Of a DNA stretch of 64,000 bases, positions 59,227 through 64,000 are shown piece by piece. Origin of the DNA: Aequorivita capsosiphonis DSM 23843 (lineage in GTDB: Bacteria > Bacteroidota > Bacteroidia > Flavobacteriales > Flavobacteriaceae); the NCBI RefSeq assembly GCF_000429125.1, contig NZ_KE386850.1, positions 83,940 to 147,939 of the forward strand. Reading direction: 5' to 3'. Position 1 is the stretch's first letter. Every line of letters starts with the position of its first letter. Below the pieces are notes generated by a model. The model made no database searches, was not told the origin of the DNA, and saw nothing but the letters and a program-made list of their open reading frames with translations. A program made the translations under genes and the position numbers.

Positions 59227-61227
59227 ATGGCTATAGAAGAAAAGAACATAATGAACCGTTTATACATCGTTGCTGGATGTATGTTCCTGTTTGCGCTCGC
59301 CATAAGTATAAAGTTGATGAACATACAGTTTATTGATGGTGAAAAATATCGGGAGCTGGCCAAAACAAGCACGGTGAAAAATTTTACTATCCCCGCCAAT
59401 CGAGGTAATATTTATGCTGATGATGGCAGTCTTTTGGCTACTTCTGTTCCAAAATATGACATCCGTTTTGATGCTGTAACGATTTCTCCTGAAGATTTCA
59501 AAACAAATCTAAAGCCGCTATCTGAAGGTTTAAGTGCGATGTTCGGAAAGTCTGTTTCGCACTATCAAAATAAGCTCAGAAAAGCACGCGCTGACAAGAA
59601 TAGGTATCTATTAATAGTTAAGAACTTAGGTTATTCAGATTATATTAAGGTAAAAAACTTACCACTTTTTCGAAAAGGACCATACAGAGGTGGAATAATC
59701 GTAGAACAACGCACGGTTAGGGAACATCCTATTGGGAAAATAGCCAAACGCACCGTGGGCGATGAAGCTTACGACCGTCCAGGATATTATGCTGTTGGTT
59801 TGGAAGGCGCTTTTAATGATCTGTTAACCGGAAAGGAAGGGCACCGTCTAAAGCAAAAAATTGCACAGGGACAATGGAAACCGGTTTATGACGAAAACGA
59901 AATTGAACCACAGGATGGTTATGATATTATTTCAACAATAAATGTGAACATTCAAGATATTGCGCACCATGCCTTGTTAAAACAACTAGAATATTACGAA
60001 GCGGAGCACGGAACCGTAATCGTTATGGAGGTAGCAACAGGAGAAATTAAAGCCGTTTCAAATTTGGGAAGAACTTCTTCAGGAACGTATTATGAAAAAT
60101 TAAACTATGCTATTGGAGAGTCTCACGAGCCAGGGTCTACTTTTAAGGTTATGGCCTTAATGGCTGCATTGGAAGATAAAGTTATTGATACCAGTACAGT
60201 AATAGATACGGGAACTGGAAGAAAGGTTTTCTACGGAAAAGCAGTCAATGACTCACATCGTGGTGGTTTCGGTAAAATTTCGGCAGCGCGAGCATTGGAA
60301 GTTTCTTCAAATATTGGTTTGGCGACGATTATCGATGAACATTATGCTAAAAATCCTAATAAATTCCTAGATCGTTTAAAAAGTTGGCATTTAACCGAAA
60401 AGACCGGAGTTGCGATTAAAGGAGAGGGACAGCCATTTATACCACAGCCAGGTGGTAAAAACTGGAGTAAAAATGCACTGCCTTCTATGTCTTATGGTTA
60501 TGGTTTGCGCATCACTCCGCTACAAACTTTAAACTTTTATAATGCTATTGCCAATCATGGTGTCATGGTGAAACCTCGCTTTATTAAAGAGGTACGTGCT
60601 TGGAATGAAAAAGTTACTGTTTACGATACTAAAATCACCAATCCTAAAATCTGTTCAGATGAAACGTTGGGGGCAATTCATGAAATTCTTAAAAATACGG
60701 TAGAACGGGGGACCGGTAGGTCATTATATTCTCCGGATTTTTCGATGGCTGGAAAAACGGGAACTGCACAAACCGAATATTGGATGGCAGACTTTGCGAG
60801 CAACCGTCGTTATGTGTCTTCCTTCGCTGGATATTTCCCTGCAGAAAATCCTAAATATTCCTGTATTGTGATTGTCCATAAACCTAGTATTAAAAAGGGT
60901 TTCTACGGAGCTGACGTTTCTGGGCCAGTTTTTAAAAGAATTGCCCAAAAAATATTTACTGAATCTCGAAATATTGATGCGGTGGAAGGAATCGAAAAAA
61001 CAGATCCTGTTATCGAAAAAGACTTTGAACAGTATTATTCAAATCTGCAAAAACCAAGTGAAATCATCCCAAATGTTACTGGAATGGCTGGAATGGATGC
61101 AATTTCATTATTGGAAAACCTTGGGCTTAAAGTACAGATTGTAGGAAATGGAACAGTTTCCAAACAATCTATAAAATCTGGGGAAGCACTGAAAAAAGGA
61201 CAGCAAATAACATTAAACTTATCGTGA
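59227..61227 (+). CDS. ftsI: Division transpeptidase (penicillin-binding protein, FtsI-type) with PASTA domain
   Basis: 666 residues. An N-terminal membrane helix (about 14-33), a dimerisation domain (about 50-230) and a transpeptidase domain with Ser304 in EPGSTFKVM (SxxK), Ser360-Ser-Asn362 (SxN) and Lys510 in GKTGTAQ (KTG). One C-terminal PASTA repeat (about 603-665, IIPNVTGMAGMDAISLLENLGLK). It cross-links septal peptidoglycan. The stop shares bases with the GTG start of murE. Confidence 0.96.
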   Translation: MAIEEKNIMNRLYIVAGCMFLFALAISIKLMNIQFIDGEKYRELAKTSTVKNFTIPANRGNIYADDGSLLATSVPKYDIRFDAVTISPEDFKTNLKPLSEGLSAMFGKSVSHYQNKLRKARADKNRYLLIVKNLGYSDYIKVKNLPLFRKGPYRGGIIVEQRTVREHPIGKIAKRTVGDEAYDRPGYYAVGLEGAFNDLLTGKEGHRLKQKIAQGQWKPVYDENEIEPQDGYDIISTINVNIQDIAHHALLKQLEYYEAEHGTVIVMEVATGEIKAVSNLGRTSSGTYYEKLNYAIGESHEPGSTFKVMALMAALEDKVIDTSTVIDTGTGRKVFYGKAVNDSHRGGFGKISAARALEVSSNIGLATIIDEHYAKNPNKFLDRLKSWHLTEKTGVAIKGEGQPFIPQPGGKNWSKNALPSMSYGYGLRITPLQTLNFYNAIANHGVMVKPRFIKEVRAWNEKVTVYDTKITNPKICSDETLGAIHEILKNTVERGTGRSLYSPDFSMAGKTGTAQTEYWMADFASNRRYVSSFAGYFPAENPKYSCIVIVHKPSIKKGFYGADVSGPVFKRIAQKIFTESRNIDAVEGIEKTDPVIEKDFEQYYSNLQKPSEIIPNVTGMAGMDAISLLENLGLKVQIVGNGTVSKQSIKSGEALKKGQQITLNLS

Positions 61228-62687
61228 TTCTATTAAAAGACATACTCTATAAAGTTACTCTCGAAAAAGTCGTGGGAAGCACCTCTGTGGCCATTAATAA
61301 TCTAGAATTTGACTCAAGGAATGTTTCTTTAAACGATGTTTTTATAGCAATAAAGGGAACTGTTTCAGATGGGCATCAATTTATCAAAAAAGCTGCTGAT
61401 CAAGGTGCCTTGGCTATAATATGTGAAGAGTTGCCAGCGGATATTGTCAATGGAATTACTTACGTGCAGGTGGTTGATTCGCATAAGGCTTTGGCTATTA
61501 TGGCAGCGAATTTTTATGGCAACCCTTCCGAAGAATTAAAATTAGTTGGAATAACCGGAACCAACGGAAAAACTACTATTTCATCACTGCTGTATCAGCT
61601 TTTCAAAAAAGCAGGGATGAAAACTGGATTACTTTCCACTGTAAAGATAATGGTGGGCGACAGGGAGTATAAAACTTCACATACAACGCCAGACTCATTG
61701 ACGATCAACAAATATTTGCGTGAAATGGTTGATGCAGGTGTTGCGTTTTGTTTTATGGAAGTAAGCTCTCACGGAATTCATCAAAAGCGTACCGAAGCGC
61801 TTCAGTTTGTAGGAGGCATATTTACAAATTTATCGCACGATCATTTAGATTACCACAAAGACTTTGCGGAATACCGTGATGTAAAGAAATCATTTTTTGA
61901 CGAATTGCCTAAATCTGCTTTCGCGTTGGTAAACATAGATGATAAAAATGGATTGGTAATGCTTCAAAATACGAAAGCAACGAAATATACTTACGCTTTA
62001 AAAACCTATGCAGATTATAAAGCACAGGTTTTGGAAAGCCAGTTCACCGGGCAACTTCTGAAAATGAATAATCAAGATGTTTGGGTAAAGCTCATAGGTG
62101 GTTTTAATGCTTACAATTTATTGGCAATCTATGGCGCTGCCCAACTTTTAGGTTTGGAGGATCTTGAAATACTTCAAATAATGAGCACCTTGGATAGTGT
62201 TGACGGTAGATTTCAGTATTTGATTTCGGAGAAAAAAATCACCGCGATAGTCGATTACGCACATACACCAGATGCTCTGAAAAATGTTTTGGAAACTATT
62301 AATAGCATCCGAACCGGAAATGAAGAGGTTATTACGGTTGTTGGTTGTGGTGGTGATCGCGATGCGAAAAAACGTCCCGTGATGGGGAATATCGCCGCTT
62401 CGTTGAGTACCAAAGTGGTTTTTACTAGTGACAATCCGCGTACTGAAAACCCCGATACGATTATTGAGCAGATTGAAACTGGAGTATCTGCAGAAAATTA
62501 TAAAAAAACAATTTCAATAACAAACCGGAAGGAAGCTATTAAAGCAGCTTGCCAGATGGCGCAGGAAAATGATATCATATTAATAGCTGGAAAAGGTCAT
62601 GAAACCTATCAAGATATTAATGGGGAACGTATCGATTTTGATGATTTTAAAATAGTAAACCAACTTTTAACAGCCCTAAACAAGTAA
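61224..62687 (+). CDS. murE: UDP-MurNAc-tripeptide synthetase MurE (meso-DAP type; GTG start)
   Basis: 487 residues. The ATP site is VGITGTNGKTTIS (about 110-120); YAHTPDALKNVLE and GCGGDRDAKKRPVM are ligase motifs. The amino-acid specificity motif DNPRTE (Asp403 to Arg406) is the DNPR form found in enzymes that add meso-diaminopimelate. So the peptidoglycan should be the DAP type. GTG at 61224 overlaps the ftsI TGA by three bases and is the likely start. Confidence 0.97.
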   Translation: MILLKDILYKVTLEKVVGSTSVAINNLEFDSRNVSLNDVFIAIKGTVSDGHQFIKKAADQGALAIICEELPADIVNGITYVQVVDSHKALAIMAANFYGNPSEELKLVGITGTNGKTTISSLLYQLFKKAGMKTGLLSTVKIMVGDREYKTSHTTPDSLTINKYLREMVDAGVAFCFMEVSSHGIHQKRTEALQFVGGIFTNLSHDHLDYHKDFAEYRDVKKSFFDELPKSAFALVNIDDKNGLVMLQNTKATKYTYALKTYADYKAQVLESQFTGQLLKMNNQDVWVKLIGGFNAYNLLAIYGAAQLLGLEDLEILQIMSTLDSVDGRFQYLISEKKITAIVDYAHTPDALKNVLETINSIRTGNEEVITVVGCGGDRDAKKRPVMGNIAASLSTKVVFTSDNPRTENPDTIIEQIETGVSAENYKKTISITNRKEAIKAACQMAQENDIILIAGKGHETYQDINGERIDFDDFKIVNQLLTALNK

Positions 62688-62690
62688 CCC

Positions 62691-63923
62691 ATGTTGTATT
62701 ATCTTTTTGAATATCTGGATAAAACATACGATCTGCCAGGAACGGGTTTGTTTAATTTTATCACGTTTCGCGCGGCCTTGGCGGTTATATCATCACTTTT
62801 CATTGCTACTGTATATGGGAAGAAAATAATTGCTTACCTGCGGAAAAAACAAATTGGCGAATCTGTCCGTGATTTAGGTCTAGAAGGACAAAATGAAAAG
62901 GTGGGAACGCCAACAATGGGAGGAATTATAATCATTCTCGCAACATTGGTTCCTGTTTTGCTTTTTGCAAAACTTGAAAATATATATGTGATTCTGTTGA
63001 TTGTAACCACACTTTGGATGGGAGTAATCGGTTTTATTGATGATTATATCAAAAAGTTTAAAAACGACAAAGAAGGATTGCCGGGGAAGTTTAAGGTAAT
63101 TGGTCAAGTAGGTTTAGGACTTTTTGTTGGTGCTACTATGTTCTTTCATCCCGACATTGTTGTGCAGCGAAAAATTGACAATCCCGTTGCTCAAACCGAG
63201 ATAAATTCCAATACCCCAACTACTGAGCATTATGTTAGAGATAAGTCTATGCTCACAACCATACCTTTCGTAAAGGCTAATGAATTCAACTACTCCGAAC
63301 TTATAAGTTGGGCGGGAGAAAATTACAAGAGCTATGTGTGGTTGATTTTTATTCCAATTGTAATTTTCATTATTACTGCGGTTTCAAATGGCGCTAATCT
63401 TACTGATGGAATTGATGGGCTCGCGGCTGGAACTTCCGCAATTATAGGAATTACCCTCGCGCTGTTTGCGTGGGTTTCAGGCAACGTTATTTTTTCAGAC
63501 TATCTCAATATTATGTACATCCCCAACACGGGAGAAATGACCATATTTATTATGGCTTTTGTTGGTGCGCTTATTGGGTTTTTGTGGTACAACGCCTATC
63601 CAGCTCAAGTTTTTATGGGTGATACAGGAAGTTTAACCATTGGCGGAATTATCGCTGTAATAGCCATCGCCGTTCGAAAGGAATTGTTGATACCCATTCT
63701 CTGCGGCATCTTTTTAATGGAGAATCTATCCGTGGTTTTGCAGGTAGGCTGGTTTAAATACACGAAGAAAAAGTTTGGTGAAGGAAGGCGCATTTTTAGA
63801 ATGTCGCCACTACATCATCATTATCAAATAAAGGGCTTTCACGAAAGTAAGATTGTAACAAGGTTTTGGATTGTAGGAATATTTTTAGCAGTCATTACGA
63901 TTGTAACATTGAAAATTAGGTAA
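62691..63923 (+). CDS. mraY: Phospho-MurNAc-pentapeptide transferase MraY
   Basis: 410 residues, longer than the E. coli enzyme because of a periplasmic segment (about 155-205, around [16 protein letters not shown]) usual in Bacteroidota. About ten membrane helices. Active-site motifs: [32 protein letters not shown], and [15 protein letters not shown] with the later [13 protein letters not shown]. It makes lipid I at the inner membrane. It begins 3 bp after murE. The next dcw gene would normally be murD, but only 77 bases follow. Confidence 0.97.
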   Translation: MLYYLFEYLDKTYDLPGTGLFNFITFRAALAVISSLFIATVYGKKIIAYLRKKQIGESVRDLGLEGQNEKVGTPTMGGIIIILATLVPVLLFAKLENIYVILLIVTTLWMGVIGFIDDYIKKFKNDKEGLPGKFKVIGQVGLGLFVGATMFFHPDIVVQRKIDNPVAQTEINSNTPTTEHYVRDKSMLTTIPFVKANEFNYSELISWAGENYKSYVWLIFIPIVIFIITAVSNGANLTDGIDGLAAGTSAIIGITLALFAWVSGNVIFSDYLNIMYIPNTGEMTIFIMAFVGALIGFLWYNAYPAQVFMGDTGSLTIGGIIAVIAIAVRKELLIPILCGIFLMENLSVVLQVGWFKYTKKKFGEGRRIFRMSPLHHHYQIKGFHESKIVTRFWIVGIFLAVITIVTLKIR

Positions 63924-63929
63924 AAAAGT

Positions 63930-64000
63930 TGAAGCGTTTAGATATTTATGAACTTGCCCGCCTTAAAAGGGTTTATGAAAACACTTTCCGGCTTTTAGAC
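63930..64000 (+). other. Open frame after mraY running off the window
   Basis: From a TTG at 63930 the frame stays open to the end (LKRLDIYELARLKRVYENTF...). It does not look like the usual MurD start (KRLVILGGGESG), so it may be another gene or a spacer. Too little is visible to call. Confidence 0.25.

Noticed and set aside
63930-64000. Start of murD
   Set aside because: The visible residues do not fit the usual MurD N-terminus with its GGGESG loop; too short to decide.
1-64000. Defence system, prophage, transposon or integron
   Set aside because: All genes are core or common envelope genes; no recombinase, transposase, nuclease or toxin-antitoxin pair was recognised.

Overview
The window is a chromosomal segment from a member of the Bacteroidota, almost certainly a Flavobacteriaceae species. 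The evidence is the gliding genes gldA, gldB and gldC, two type IX secretion (T9SS) cargo proteins, -7 promoter boxes of the TAnnTTTG type, a split methionine synthase, a DNA primase without zinc ligands, and AT-rich DNA without strong Shine-Dalgarno sequences. The genus cannot be fixed from the sequence. The content is mostly core genome. I see no transposase, phage, CRISPR, rRNA or tRNA gene.

Layout. 1-6.5 kb: the end of an outer-membrane receptor, a YheT-like hydrolase, and a minus-strand block (two TPM proteins, LemA, a MerR regulator, an M23 peptidase). 6.8-16 kb: alaS, a GSCFA protein, a surface lipoprotein, a two-component system and an M28 peptidase. 16-28.4 kb: a methionine/SAM region with metK, a SAM riboswitch, metY, metX, hom, an OsmC protein, metH in two genes with a PLP dehydratase between them, and metF. 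28.4-31.3 kb: a PagL-like outer-membrane protein, a GIN-domain lipoprotein and gldA. 31.3-40.8 kb: an aromatic operon with a Phe-rich leader peptide and attenuator, pheA, DAHP synthase/chorismate mutase, rsgA, dtd, two DUF3857 proteins, a MazG-like protein and aroA. 41-47.5 kb: queA, a T9SS protease, rlmN, a second T9SS cargo and a polyprenyl synthase. 47.8-57.2 kb: an ECF sigma operon, dnaG, an orphan response regulator, nadE-gldB-gldC, engB and a hydrolase. 57.3 kb to the end: the division/cell-wall (dcw) cluster mraZ-rsmH-ftsL-ftsI-murE-mraY.

The methionine genes form a pathway from homoserine to SAM: hom makes homoserine, metX activates it, metY adds sulfur, metH with metF methylates homocysteine, and metK makes SAM, which the riboswitch ahead of metY should sense. 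The aromatic genes cover the first shikimate step, EPSP synthase, chorismate mutase and prephenate dehydratase. The tyrosine branch is absent here.

The most unusual content is non-coding. Many spacers carry short arrays with a 7-bp period, each with a different heptamer, and several of these also form hairpins. At least four further repeat families occur (a palindrome with 26-nt arms, a C/G-rich CCCCC/GGGGG repeat, a 49-bp repeat in two opposed copies, and an 18-bp perfect palindrome). Three genes (GSCFA, metH, gldA) appear to have taken up short repeat-like DNA in frame. Other leads are a Phe attenuator, phased MraZ boxes, a shared motif at three promoters around the two-component system, a response regulator with Glu in place of the phosphoacceptor Asp, and the zinc-less primase.
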